Source: Porphyridium purpureum (taxonomy: Eukaryota; Rhodophyta; Bangiophyceae; Porphyridiales; Porphyridiaceae). Taken from it: a DNA stretch of 64,000 nucleotides. The stretch covers positions 62,001 to 126,000 of the forward strand of contig VRMN01000010.1 of assembly GCA_008690995.1 (NCBI GenBank), given 5' to 3'. The notes under the pieces were generated by a model. It saw nothing but the letters and a program-made list of their open reading frames with translations, was not told where the DNA came from and did no database searches. Every line of letters begins with the position of its first letter. The first letter of the stretch is position 1. Shown here in pieces: positions 28,980 through 37,732 of the stretch. A program made the translations under genes and the position numbers.

Positions 28980-29645
28980 TTGCCGGAAAGAAGGATCAAC
29001 GCGGCAACCTCCTTGGGCGTCAGCGTCCAGGATGTCGCGGCGCTTGAGCGGAGCAGAGAGATCAAGGAAAACTGCAAAAGGTTCAGCAGCCCGAGTGAGC
29101 GCTCTCCCTCTCACTCCGCCACGCCATGTGAGCCAATGCCAACGCAGACGCAGCGTTCCGCGCTCATGTCGCCTAGACGCGCTAACGTTGATTCACCGAG
29201 TCGTCGCGGCACGTTTGAGCATTTGACGCAGGGCGTCACTGCGCATCATCAGCTCAGGTCGCCCAGACAATCATCGCGCTTGCTGGTGAGCGCTGCCGAG
29301 TCGGTGCTGAACCGAGCACATGAGTGTTCCAAAAGCAATGCACCGGCTTTTCCGAGTCCAAGACCAAGCAAGACGCCGGCATCCGGCGCCAACCAGCGCT
29401 GCCGCCGCTGGCGATCGCGCGCAGTGCGTCCGAAGGGCTCCAGCAGCGCAGCGCCTAGTGACGACGAAGCCCAGGGAAGTTATGAGCATGAGGATCACAA
29501 GCAGCTCAGGCGTCCTGTCCTGTTGAGCCCACGTGGCGCACAAATCTTGGAGGATGACCTCTACTCACCGAACGCACACCTCTGCATGAGCCAGACGTGG
29601 AAACTATTCCGATTTCATAAAGCTTATTACGCCCGCCGACTGTGA
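28980..29645 (+). CDS. Candidate coding segment (possible internal exon)
   Basis: An open frame with coding-like third positions reads from about 28980 to 29645 without a good ATG near its start. It is Ser/Arg/Pro rich and contains DDEAQGSYEHEDHKQLRRP followed by LLSPRGAQILEDDLYSPN. The lack of a start suggests an upstream exon, perhaps 28485-28680, where another frame also looks coding. I assign no function. Confidence 0.25.
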   Translation: MPERRINAATSLGVSVQDVAALERSREIKENCKRFSSPSERSPSHSATPCEPMPTQTQRSALMSPRRANVDSPSRRGTFEHLTQGVTAHHQLRSPRQSSRLLVSAAESVLNRAHECSKSNAPAFPSPRPSKTPASGANQRCRRWRSRAVRPKGSSSAAPSDDEAQGSYEHEDHKQLRRPVLLSPRGAQILEDDLYSPNAHLCMSQTWKLFRFHKAYYARRL

Positions 29646-30827
29646 AAGGAAACAACCCCGGACAAAAGGGAAGCAAGACATTCACCATTCTTCCTGAGGG
29701 CATCAACTACTGCGTAAGGTACCCGGCAATACAGAAACGCAGCGGCACACGGCAGTTGCCAATCCTGCACACATGGGCCGACCACCCGTGTCGCTACCCA
29801 CCCCTCACTACTCTGGCGCAGGCTAACCCCGCGGATGGCATGCTCATCACGCATACCCACGACCGTCTTGATACTCACGTGCCACATTATTATTACGGCA
29901 ATCAGCAAGGACGCCGGGTCTTTGTCTCCGTGAGCTACAGAGTGAGCGCAAGGTGACCTGTAAACTCGCAACCGCGGATTTCAGTCCAGCGTCCATGCTA
30001 AAACAGGCACGTTTTGACGTGGGCATTTGTGCGCGGTCCCGTGCCCGCTGACCACGCGCGTGCTGCGTGTGCGCGTCCGTGTGGAAGAGACCGTCGCGCA
30101 TCTGCAGCAACACAGGGTCAGCGGTCGTCGCCGCAGATGGGCTGAATCAGCTGAACGTGGATTGAGAAACAGGTCTTGCGGTTAGGGTCCGTAATCAACC
30201 GGGGATGTCCGCATAGACTGTTTCATGTTTTCTCTCTCTATATATCTCTCTCTCTCTCTTTGGACACAGCTGACTGGCGGGCTGACAAGACAGGTTGGCT
30301 CGCTCCCCTGATTAGATTTTACACTGATACTCTTTGGCGCCTAGTATCTGAGGGTTGCCGTGGCAGTGTGTCTTTTCTTCGTTTATAGTTTGGGATTTGG
30401 GAGCTGCTTTTTCGCATGGCTCACATTTCAAACCGCGTTGACTTTGTCTTGCATGGGGCATAAGAGCGCGGCGTACGTAGACCGTCGTGAACGTCAGGTG
30501 GGAATCGACTGAGGCAATTTATACCCTTTGAGAACGTGTGAGCCACCAAGGATACAACTTTGCCGCACCGGAGTGACAGAGACAACCACGCCATGGAGTT
30601 TGCCGACTTGTACTACGGCGGCTACCACGGAAAAGAACATGACGCCACGGGGAATAGCGGCAGGATACATGGCGGCGCTGCCGTGTTCGTGAGTGGCAAG
30701 GACGTCGCGGCCCTGCAATGGAATCCCGAGATCATAAAGAGGAAGACCCAAAGCACAAAGGCTGAGAGCGTAAAGCGCGAGCATCAGCATTCCTCGACTC
30801 GAGGGCCAAAAAGGCATACAACAGTAG

Positions 30828-31130
30828 GCGCGCCGACTAGACCAATGTCGCCGTCTACCGGTGGCGAAAAAAATGCCGCTCGAGCTAGATGCACAATCAA
30901 CGAAGACGCCGCACTACGTTTCGAGCATTCTGAAGAGTTCCTCAAAGTCGATGCATATCCGTGCACAGATGCACGAAGAGGGCCAGGCCCCGAGTACGCA
31001 CGTGCGCAGTGCCAATGTCGAAAGGCCCCGGCACGAGTGCGTGGACCGCGCACTGTCTCCGTCGCACAAGTCGTTGAATAAGGACGAACAGCTGAATCAG
31101 CTGCGCACATCTGCTCCGCAGCGCATGTAG
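30828..31130 (+). CDS. Candidate terminal exon
   Basis: A plus-strand frame opened after an in-frame stop at 30825 runs to 31130 with about three quarters G/C third positions. It contains MPLELDAQSTKTPHYVSSIL and is polar and charged. It could be the last exon of the same hypothetical plus-strand gene as 28980-29645. No domain is visible. Confidence 0.25.
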   Translation, partial: ARRLDQCRRLPVAKKMPLELDAQSTKTPHYVSSILKSSSKSMHIRAQMHEEGQAPSTHVRSANVERPRHECVDRALSPSHKSLNKDEQLNQLRTSAPQRM

Positions 31131-31301
31131 GCACGAAAAAAAGACCCGACTGAGCTGATTTGTTTGGGCATCGTAAGCTTCACCACGCAACTTGTGCCTC
31201 GGCGCAAACTTGCGAGCGTGACGCTCCTCCAAGAGCCAGACTGGACGACCCAGGGTCGAGTGGGCGCCATTGCGATATATAAAACGGATTTGAATCATCA
31301 T

Positions 31302-32060
31302 TCAGCCATGGCTTCTGGGCCTTTTCCTTTTCGTGCTCTGCTCTGAAAGAGCCGTCCCCGACTGCGAGTCATGGGGCCGTTTCACCGGGGCCGTTTGCTC
31401 CGCCGCGGGCGGCAACATACCCGCACGCTCGCGCACAAAGATGGCGCGCTCCACATCACGGAGCGGCCATGTTTTAGCGCCGTCTTTGCTTTCAAGGCAG
31501 GTCTGCAGTACTTTCAATCTTTGCCACACTTCGCGGAGTTCCGTCATGTTGTACTTTGGCTTGTATGGCGCTGTCGTGGAGTGTTTCTTCGCAAACGCAA
31601 ATCGGATCGCCTCATCTGACCCGAAAGCTGCGTGCGCAGGACATGCACGCGTCACCACCAAGCTCGCCGTGAACGGCCCGACTCCTGAAAGCTCACACAC
31701 CGTATCCACTGCGTGAAGCAACGTGACCAATGACGGATTCTCGACGCCAACAAGTGAGCTCAGGGCGCGGCGCGTCACCTCCAGCACCTGCGCCTCGGTA
31801 TTCCGCTCCACGAGGTGCTTATTCGGTCGAAACTTTCCCCGCGCGTGCTTGTACTCGACCAGATCCAGTAGCTGCGCCTTGCTCACCTCAAATCGCGGTA
31901 CTTGTGACTCGTCAAACTCGAACAGCGCGTGCTCCAGCGCGACAAGACGCGCAGCGCGCGTTCCGCCCGCTTTCGCGTGTGCGGCCAGAACATCTTTGTA
32001 CGCATCGCGGTCGCGCCGCCATTCCGCGACGCCACTGCCCTCCACAGTAGCCAGAGACAT
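31302..32060 (-). CDS. Conserved eukaryotic protein with helix-hairpin-helix motif
   Basis: This 252-residue protein matches a widely conserved but uncharacterised eukaryotic family. The first part contains LLDLVEYKHARGKFRPNKHLVERN, where relatives read W-(K)-RGK-RP-L--LV--N. About 40 residues later comes a helix-hairpin-helix, CELSGVGPFTASLVVTRACP, followed by FGSDEA. The hairpin with GVGP resembles the DNA-binding hairpin of DNA glycosylases, so a nucleic-acid role is possible, but no glycosylase catalytic Lys/Asp signature is evident. The Lys/Arg-rich C-terminus (KRKRPRSHG) could be a nuclear signal. Its ATG lies only 42 nt after the stop of the COA6-like gene on the same strand. Confidence 0.7.
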   Translation of the reverse strand: MSLATVEGSGVAEWRRDRDAYKDVLAAHAKAGGTRAARLVALEHALFEFDESQVPRFEVSKAQLLDLVEYKHARGKFRPNKHLVERNTEAQVLEVTRRALSSLVGVENPSLVTLLHAVDTVCELSGVGPFTASLVVTRACPAHAAFGSDEAIRFAFAKKHSTTAPYKPKYNMTELREVWQRLKVLQTCLESKDGAKTWPLRDVERAIFVRERAGMLPPAAEQTAPVKRPHDSQSGTALSEQSTKRKRPRSHG

Positions 32061-32102
32061 GGTATCGCCGTCTTTTATTTCTCGCAGTGGATCTCGCTCG
32101 CA

Positions 32103-32381
32103 TCATGCCGGCTTTTGGTTGACAGCAGCCTCCCACTGCGCGAACTGCTTCTTCTGCACGTGCTGCTTGATAAAGTACGACACCCACGTCGCCGGGCAGT
32201 CGGCCTGGAACTGAGTCCACTCATCGCTGCACGCCTTGTTCTTCTCGTCTGTGTCGCCGGCGACCGTGTCTACGCACGCCAGGTAGGCGTCCCTCGCCGC
32301 GTGGCACTTTCTGCGCTCCGAACTACGCAGCGGCGTGTGCTGCGGCGCTGAAGGTTCCTCCGGGCTCTTCTGCGGCGCCAT
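32103..32381 (-). CDS. COA6-like CHCH-domain cytochrome c oxidase assembly factor
   Basis: This is a 92-residue twin-Cys helix protein. The motif series is RRKCHAARDAYLACVD (C-X8/9-C), then NKACSDEWTQFQADCPATWVSYFIKQ (C-X10-C), matching COA6/COX6B-related proteins. COA6 works in the mitochondrial intermembrane space in copper delivery to the CuA site of COX2. The ATG at 32381 is preferred; the frame is open upstream but only with non-ATG starts. The N-terminal 30 residues are Pro/Ser rich, as in fungal COA6. The next gene starts 42 nt after its stop, on the same strand. Confidence 0.82.
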   Translation of the reverse strand: MAPQKSPEEPSAPQHTPLRSSERRKCHAARDAYLACVDTVAGDTDEKNKACSDEWTQFQADCPATWVSYFIKQHVQKKQFAQWEAAVNQKPA

Positions 32382-32990
32382 ATCATGCACAGCGGGGCGC
32401 ACGAGATCAGAGAAAACTGTTGAGCACTCGTTGTCGGCGCCTGGACCTCGAATCACGGTGAGTCCTTTTCGGAAAGGAAGACGCACAGATATCCAACCGG
32501 GACCGCCTTCCTTTCACGGCGAGCGCGGTGCCGCAATGCGCGACGAGAAATCAGACTGACTAGATGAACCAAGACGCGGATCGCCGAGGAACGAATCGAA
32601 CCTGATCCTTTTGATCACAACAAAACAAAGATCGAAACGAGTCGAGAGACCAAAAAGGCGCTTGAACGAAAAAGGAGTCAATGATCATGCATTCTGCATG
32701 AGGAAGCATTCTGGGTGCTTTCCAAGAAAGCTCTGCCTACCATTTTACATGAATACATGCGGGTCACCTACCGACATTCAAAGCAACCGAGTCTCGTTTA
32801 ACGCTCGCGTCACCCAAGGCGATTCTGAAACTGACGTCTAGGGCACACCATTTTCTGGTCGGCCCACGCGGCCCTGTGCGCGGACAGTGCCTAAAAACAG
32901 GCGGCGTGACCGGTTAGCATCACCGCCTAGGTCGCACGACAAATGCTTGGCATATTGGATAGCTATTCTGCCGCGCACCTCAACTACCCA
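32382..32990. other. Intergenic region, no gene seen
   Basis: The tandem intergenic stretch between the COA6-like and ceramide synthase genes (both minus) shows no convincing ORF or repeat. It is slightly AT-richer at 32590-32720. A GGTTCGATT string on the minus strand near 32595 does not fold into a tRNA. Confidence 0.5.
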
Positions 32991-33959
32991 CTACTCACTC
33001 TCTGAGTCGCTGCGAATGTCGCCATCCTGCGAGATTTTGCCTGGCTGCATGACCTCGCGGTAGGCCACGCGGAGAATAAGGTTGAACCAAAAGGTGTGCA
33101 ACACGATAAGCACACATAATAGCACGCAAAAGACAAACCAATGCAGCGTGTACACGTGCCAATACATGACCCATTCGTTAAATTGCGGGTCCATGGCGGC
33201 AATCAAAAACGTTTCGAGCACAGTTGCGTACACCACGCGCGGAAGAAAGACCAGCCGGCTAATGTAGAACACAACCATGAATATAACAAACAGAATGGTG
33301 TCGAACGGCGCCAGCCCAAGGTAGTGCATCGTCTTGGCACCGTACAGAAAAATGTCGCCCACGTCGTGCAAGATGAGCACAATGACACCCACGCGCACGT
33401 ATCCCGTTACGTAGCTGCCACTGACCAGTATGGTCGTGGCGGCGTGATGGATGATGTATTGTACGTAGTCTGACCGGCGCGTGTCCATGTTGAGGAACAC
33501 AAGACAGCCAATGTAAAAGCCGAGCTGCGCGAGATAGTAAAAGCGGAGATCGGTGGACATGGCCGGCGGGTAATCTGTGAACAGGTCAAACATTTTCTCC
33601 TTCGACATAAACTGCACGCTCCAGTTCTCGCGTGAGTAGACGCTGACCCCAAACGCAAACGAGCAGATGTAGAAGATCGTGTAGAACGCGTTCTCAGACA
33701 ATTTTGCGCGCTTGCGCGCGTCAAACTTTTGGAATAAGCGCGGGAAGATGCGGCGCTCAACAAGCCAGCGGAAAAAAAACAGCGCAGAGGCAACCACCAA
33801 CGACACGGGGGCGTCTTTCCACAACGCCACATGCGGCGAGAGCAGCTCGGGCTTGCTCGGATCGGCGTGCTGGCCGATCTCACGCATCAGCGAAGTATAG
33901 AATCGCACCATATCTGGCGCATACCGCGGCGGGACGCCAGACATTGTTCCCAGATCCAT
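32991..33959 (-). CDS. TLC-domain ceramide synthase (LAG1-like)
   Basis: This is a 322-residue multi-pass membrane protein of the TRAM-LAG1-CLN8 family. The Lag1p motif is complete: the di-His at 171-172 (YVQYIIHHAATT) and HDVGDIFLYGAK with His198, Asp199 and Asp202. At least six hydrophobic helices are evident, starting with VSLVVASALFFFRWLV. Ceramide synthases N-acylate sphingoid bases with acyl-CoA in the ER. The acidic C-terminal tail DSESE resembles the phosphorylated acidic tail of other eukaryotic ceramide synthases. There is no homeobox-like insert, as in plant and fungal enzymes. The start ATG at 33959 precedes a cytosolic or lumenal N-terminus of normal length. Confidence 0.92.
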   Translation of the reverse strand: MDLGTMSGVPPRYAPDMVRFYTSLMREIGQHADPSKPELLSPHVALWKDAPVSLVVASALFFFRWLVERRIFPRLFQKFDARKRAKLSENAFYTIFYICSFAFGVSVYSRENWSVQFMSKEKMFDLFTDYPPAMSTDLRFYYLAQLGFYIGCLVFLNMDTRRSDYVQYIIHHAATTILVSGSYVTGYVRVGVIVLILHDVGDIFLYGAKTMHYLGLAPFDTILFVIFMVVFYISRLVFLPRVVYATVLETFLIAAMDPQFNEWVMYWHVYTLHWFVFCVLLCVLIVLHTFWFNLILRVAYREVMQPGKISQDGDIRSDSESE

Positions 33960-34072
33960 TGCTTGATAGCCTTGCGCGCCGCAAAATCCGAAATCCTACT
34001 GCGCGCCCCGCAACCTTGTGCTTCGTTCCGTCTCGCCGCAGCGCGCGCTGCGCGCATTTGACTAAACGGTTC

Positions 34073-34617
34073 ATGTGGCAAAACCGGTTCGGCTTATTGG
34101 TTATTGGTGGACTCGCGCTTGGGCAGTGGATACAGGATTGCAGCCGCGCATCGGAGATTTCAGACAAGCGAGCTTTTGCGCGGAACCTCCATGGTCACGC
34201 ATCTCAATGCTGCCAAGCGCGCGCGAATGCGGGTGTGAGATTGAGAAGCGGCTTTGAGGATTCCATGTCTTTGCACAGACGCACGAGGAAAGTGAGGCAG
34301 GTGCTCTTCCGGGACGTACGGCAATGATCAAGGCGTCGCCGGACTGGAGGAAAACCCAGGTTATCGATATGCAACAGATTCCTCCTCCTATGAAGAACTC
34401 GATGGGTACGACGACGCCGGCCGCCTGCTCGCACACTGGTGAGACCAGCCTGCCGCTACACGTCGGCGTTCTGCGTGGTGCCCGTTTCGCGAGCAAGATT
34501 TTTGACATTTTTGGCGGTCTCATCTCTACGCGGCTCTTACACACCCAGGCGCGTCCGCGTTCCACTCACAGCGCACAAAAGACATCCAGTCGTGTTGACT
34601 CTATGCCGACCAGCTGA
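34073..34617 (+). CDS. Candidate small membrane-protein gene, possibly with one short intron
   Basis: The ATG at 34073 opens MWQNRFGLLVIGGLALGQW, a likely membrane anchor. The frame remains coding-like to about 34234. A GTGAGA donor at 34235 and a TTGCACAG acceptor ending at 34278 would remove 44 nt and keep phase into a frame that ends at 34617. That exon contains IKASPDWRKTQVIDMQQIPP and GVLRGARFASKIFDIFGGL. Another frame over 34290-34437 also looks coding and ends at a GTGAGA site, so the true structure is uncertain. The family is unknown. Confidence 0.28.
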
Positions 34618-34807
34618 TACCCCGGCACGCGTGAGGCGAGCTCGGAACCGACACCAGGAGCATGGCCAATGGCGAGCACGCAGGTGCGTCCTCGCTGTAT
34701 ATCTGCCCTGACAGCGGCACGCCACATTCTGCGCGTGAGCTGAGCGAAACCAACTGCCTGACGCATGTCTCACACCACTGACGCGCGCAACCTGCGAGGT
34801 CAATTCA

Positions 34808-34872
34808 CTGTACACCTGGATGTACAGCGGTTTTAGGTGTACAGTGATGGGTGTACAGTGATGGGTGTACAG
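34808..34872 (+). promoter_or_regulatory. GTACAG box cluster upstream of FPPS
   Basis: Five GTAC boxes occur in 65 bp. The last three read GTGTACAGTG with exact 14-bp spacing (34839, 34853, 34867), in the sense orientation of FPPS and about 320 bp before its ATG. The function is inferred. Confidence 0.45.
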
Positions 34873-34965
34873 TGGGTGTGAAACCCTAGAGCGAGAATGG
34901 CAGGTGCAGAGCGCGGCCAGACCTCGCGGACGTGTGGTGGTAGTCGACATATGTGTCAGGGTGAG

Positions 34966-35163
34966 AGAGAGAGAGAGAGAGAGCGCGAGCGAGCGAGGAG
35001 GTAGGATAAAGGCGAGCGCGGCGTGTGCATGGTGGTGTATGGCAGATAGCCGAGCTGCGGCGAGCGTGCGTGCGTGCGAGAGAAAGCGCGATAAGGTCGA
35101 GGGCGTGGGTTTGGTGTGAGACTTCAAGCGTTTGTTTGTGTGAGAAAGAGAGAGAGAGAGAGA
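34966..35163 (+). promoter_or_regulatory. Sense-strand GA tracts in FPPS leader
   Basis: Two (GA)n tracts lie 200 bp and 25-40 bp upstream of the FPPS ATG, both with the purines on the sense strand. They match the leader pattern of other genes in the window. Confidence 0.35.
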
Positions 35164-35184
35164 AAGCCGGAAAAAGTGAGCGAG

Positions 35185-36240
35185 ATGGACGCGGATCTGG
35201 TGAAGCGGGAGTTCATGGCCGTGTTTGATGAGCTGGTCGCGCAGCTGGATGCAGAGCTGGCGAGCTCGTTCGATGTCCCGCTGCCGGCGCAGGCGTACAT
35301 GCGCAAGATAATGACGTACAACGTGCCGCACGGCAAGCTCACGCGCGGCCTCGCAGTGCTGCAGTGCTACAAGTCGTTCTGTGGCCACGCACACGAGCTG
35401 TCTGCCGAGGAGACGCGGCAGGCAAACATGCTCGGGTGGTGCGTCGAGTGGCTCCAGGCGTGCTTCTTAGTCGCGGACGATATCATGGATGGCAGCCACA
35501 CCCGCCGCGGACAGGCGTGCTACTACAAGCTCCCAGAAATCGGCCTCAAGGCAGTTAACGACTCGCTCATTCTAGAAGCCATGATTTTCCGCATTCTCAA
35601 GGCCAACTTCCGGTCGCATCGGGCGTACGTGGAGCTGACCGAGCTCTTTCGCGAAATCACGTTTATCACAGAGGTCGGACAGCTGCTGGACCTCACATCG
35701 CAGCAGGAACCTGGGCATGTCGACCTCACGGCATTCACAAGCGACACGCTGTACCGCATCTACCGCTACAAGACGGCGTACTACTCGTTTTACCTGAGCG
35801 TTGCGCTTGGCATGCGGCTGGCCAACGTCGAGGACCCGCAGCTCTACAAGCACGCCGAGCGGGTGTGCCTGGCCATCGGAGAGTACTTCCAGGCGCAAGA
35901 TGACTACCTTGACTGCTTTGGCGAGCCAGAGCTGATCGGTAAAGTGGGTACAGATATTGAAGAAAACAAATGCACGTGGCTCGTCGTCACCGCACTGCAC
36001 GAGTGCAACGCTAGTGCAGAAGACCGAGCTTTGCTCGAGGCCAACTATGGACGCAATGACAAGGAGTGCGTTGCGCGTGTCAAGGAGCTGTATCGCAAGT
36101 TAGGTATCCCCGACGCCTTTCAGGCGTACGAGCAAAAATCCTACGACTCGATTCGCGCCATGATTGCGGAGCTGGAGGGGGTCATGCCGACGGGAGCATT
36201 TGATTTTCTGCTCCAAAAGGTGTATAAGCGCAGCAAGTAA
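35185..36240 (+). CDS. FPPS: Farnesyl diphosphate synthase
   Basis: This 351-residue trans-prenyltransferase condenses IPP with DMAPP and GPP to make FPP for sterols and prenylation. The first Asp-rich motif is DDIMD at 98-102 within LVADDIMDGSHTRRG. The second is DDYLD at 239-243, followed by GKVGTDIEENKCTWLVV. HGKLTRGL supplies the IPP-binding GK-R. The pair of residues before the first Asp motif (CF-x-VADD; aromatic at the chain-length position) fits an FPP-length product. The extreme C-terminus YKRSK is the usual basic FPPS tail. The ATG at 35185 is preferred because the open frame upstream translates a GA tract. No transit peptide is seen, so a cytosolic or peroxisomal site is likely. 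Confidence 0.95.
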   Translation: MDADLVKREFMAVFDELVAQLDAELASSFDVPLPAQAYMRKIMTYNVPHGKLTRGLAVLQCYKSFCGHAHELSAEETRQANMLGWCVEWLQACFLVADDIMDGSHTRRGQACYYKLPEIGLKAVNDSLILEAMIFRILKANFRSHRAYVELTELFREITFITEVGQLLDLTSQQEPGHVDLTAFTSDTLYRIYRYKTAYYSFYLSVALGMRLANVEDPQLYKHAERVCLAIGEYFQAQDDYLDCFGEPELIGKVGTDIEENKCTWLVVTALHECNASAEDRALLEANYGRNDKECVARVKELYRKLGIPDAFQAYEQKSYDSIRAMIAELEGVMPTGAFDFLLQKVYKRSK

Positions 36241-36401
36241 GGTCGATCGTCTTGGCTCTGCTCCATGGAGTTTTTATTTGCTAAGAGACAACGACGCTGC
36301 CCAATTTTGAACGGACAAGAAACAGGAGAAGTAGATGGCACCAGCGTAGGACTACATTTTCGCGTCATTCGATCACAAAAGCAGCGGGCTATCCTTTCCT
36401 C

Positions 36402-37124
36402 TCACAATATAATGACTCGGGCCTTGGGCTTGTCTGTTTTCTTCACAGAGAGTGGAGCGCGAGCCGGCCGGTTGCTCTTGACTGTATCTGACGCCGCGCG
36501 TTGTGCCGCGGCGGTTTCTCTTGATGGATAAGATTCCATGTCTGCATCAAAGTTGACTTCAAAATCCAAGGTCGGAACTACAATCGGAAGAAGCTCAGGC
36601 TCTGGCATTTCGTCTCTCCTCTCGTCGTGCTGCGGCACGGGTGACAATTGGATTTGCGGCTCCACGGACATCATGTGGACTTGTGGATCGTACGGCCTTG
36701 ACATGCTCTCGATGTCCAGCACATCCCCATACGGGTCGACGGGCACCTTCACTGATAGCGCTGCTTTCTGCGTGGTCAAACCGGCGGGCGTCTTGCGCGC
36801 CGAGGCCGAGGGTGTTTGCTGTGAGAACAGTGACCGAGTCACCGACTGACCGCTTTGGCCCTGCGCGCCATTATTAGTAATGTTCCCCAGCGCGCGCCGC
36901 ACTGACGTGGTTCCCGGTGTCTGCTGATGCTTATTCACGTGACCACTAGCCTGAGCACCGAACTGCTTTGCGCCAGGCGTCCTCAACGCTCCGGGCGTCT
37001 GCGCATGGCCCTGCATCGCAACACCCGTCTTGGCCTTTCCCAGCGGCGTTTTCCCAGCTAGCGCATTTTCATCGTGGAGCACTGGCGGCGCAAGTCCGAA
37101 CTGCGCGCTGCGTTGCGCGTCCAT
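36402..37124 (-). CDS. Securin-like candidate with D-box
   Basis: This 240-residue low-complexity protein has no folded domain but a suggestive motif set. DEN (18-20) sits within LHDENALAGKTPLGKAKTG, as the KEN box does at the start of securins. RRALGNITN (76-84) fits the destruction-box pattern R-x-x-L-x4-N exactly. A row of TPG/TPA motifs lies between, and an acidic region follows (DPYGDVLDIES and LDFEVNFDADMES, about 130-200). Securins are short, poorly conserved separase inhibitors destroyed by the APC/C, and this layout would suit one. Other mitotic APC/C substrates (for example PATRONUS-like or shugoshin-like proteins) are possible. The family cannot be proved from motifs alone. It is divergent from the SprT gene. 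Confidence 0.55.
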   Translation of the reverse strand: MDAQRSAQFGLAPPVLHDENALAGKTPLGKAKTGVAMQGHAQTPGALRTPGAKQFGAQASGHVNKHQQTPGTTSVRRALGNITNNGAQGQSGQSVTRSLFSQQTPSASARKTPAGLTTQKAALSVKVPVDPYGDVLDIESMSRPYDPQVHMMSVEPQIQLSPVPQHDERRDEMPEPELLPIVVPTLDFEVNFDADMESYPSRETAAAQRAASDTVKSNRPARAPLSVKKTDKPKARVIIL

Positions 37125-37732
37125 CTCCCGCTAACTGCGCGTCCTCCTCCGCCCCAACGCACCCTCACACCAAAGCCTTATTGCCCAGCGCCCACATCAG
37201 ACTTTGTCCCAATCTGCCTGCGGGACATCCGCCAATGCACCGCGAACTGTACACTACACCAGTAGCCGTTACGCCTTCTTTTTTTCTTCTTTCAAAATTT
37301 TGAAAAACGGCGCGCCGCAGCTCATTCAGCGCCACTGTACACCCACGTAACGCTCGCTGATCGTCAGTAGTGTACAGTTCGCATGTCACCACTTGGTTTT
37401 GCGAACGTGCGCACGCGTCAGTGGGGGGCTGGGTGGGACGTTGTCGATGTGACCTTGTTGCGTGGTCTGTACGTACTGCTCGAGATACGCCGCTGCGGCT
37501 CGCATATCGGGTCGTCTGCCTCTTCGCGGCGTCAGAGGCTTCTGTAAATTCGGTCGCAATACACGTGAGCCGACGAAGAAAAAGCGAGACAGAGGCGCAG
37601 GTGTGTGGACGGCAGAGGTTACATACAGCACCTGCGAGCAGCCTGCCCAAGACAACATTTATACTGCTGTGTTGGCATTGCGTGGCTGGTAAAAAAAAGT
37701 AGCGTTGAGAGCCTTCTCGGCAGACGCTAGTC
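37125..37732. other. Divergent promoter region, securin-like / SprT
   Basis: The region contains CTGTAC boxes (37249 and 37334), which read GTACAG toward the minus gene, and GTACAG at 37373 toward the plus gene. No gene is seen. Confidence 0.55.
37247..37379. promoter_or_regulatory. Oppositely oriented GTACAG boxes in a divergent promoter
   Basis: Two boxes face the securin-like gene and one faces the SprT gene. Each reads GTACAG in the direction of the gene it precedes, which supports orientation-dependent function. Confidence 0.4.

Larger units (their letters stand above)
26037..31301. other. 5.3-kb region without a secure gene
   Basis: No frame here matches a family I know. Several stretches nevertheless have the G/C-rich third positions of the neighbouring genes: plus 26237-26518 (93 residues), minus 27368-27721 (117 residues), plus 28500-28680, plus 28980-29600 and plus 30830-31130. 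Short exons of one or more spliced genes, or decayed genes, would explain this better than chance. A CT tract with a small TA block lies at 30230-30261. A TTAGGG-like doublet at about 28356 is too short to be telomeric. Confidence 0.45.
33960..35184. other. Divergent region with candidate spliced gene and FPPS leader
   Basis: The first half (34073-34617) contains coding-like plus-strand segments, listed separately. The second half is the FPPS leader with four GTACAG boxes (34809-34872) and two GA tracts (34966-34986 and 35144-35163). No other gene is seen. Confidence 0.5.

Noticed and set aside
30494-30817. Minus-strand frame with several hydrophobic segments
   Set aside because: Looks membrane-like in parts, but the plus strand over the same stretch also has open frames, no family match is evident and no GA tract or GTACAG box precedes it.
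32570-32620. Minus-strand GGTTCGATT resembling a tRNA T loop
   Set aside because: There is no matching T stem or acceptor stem.
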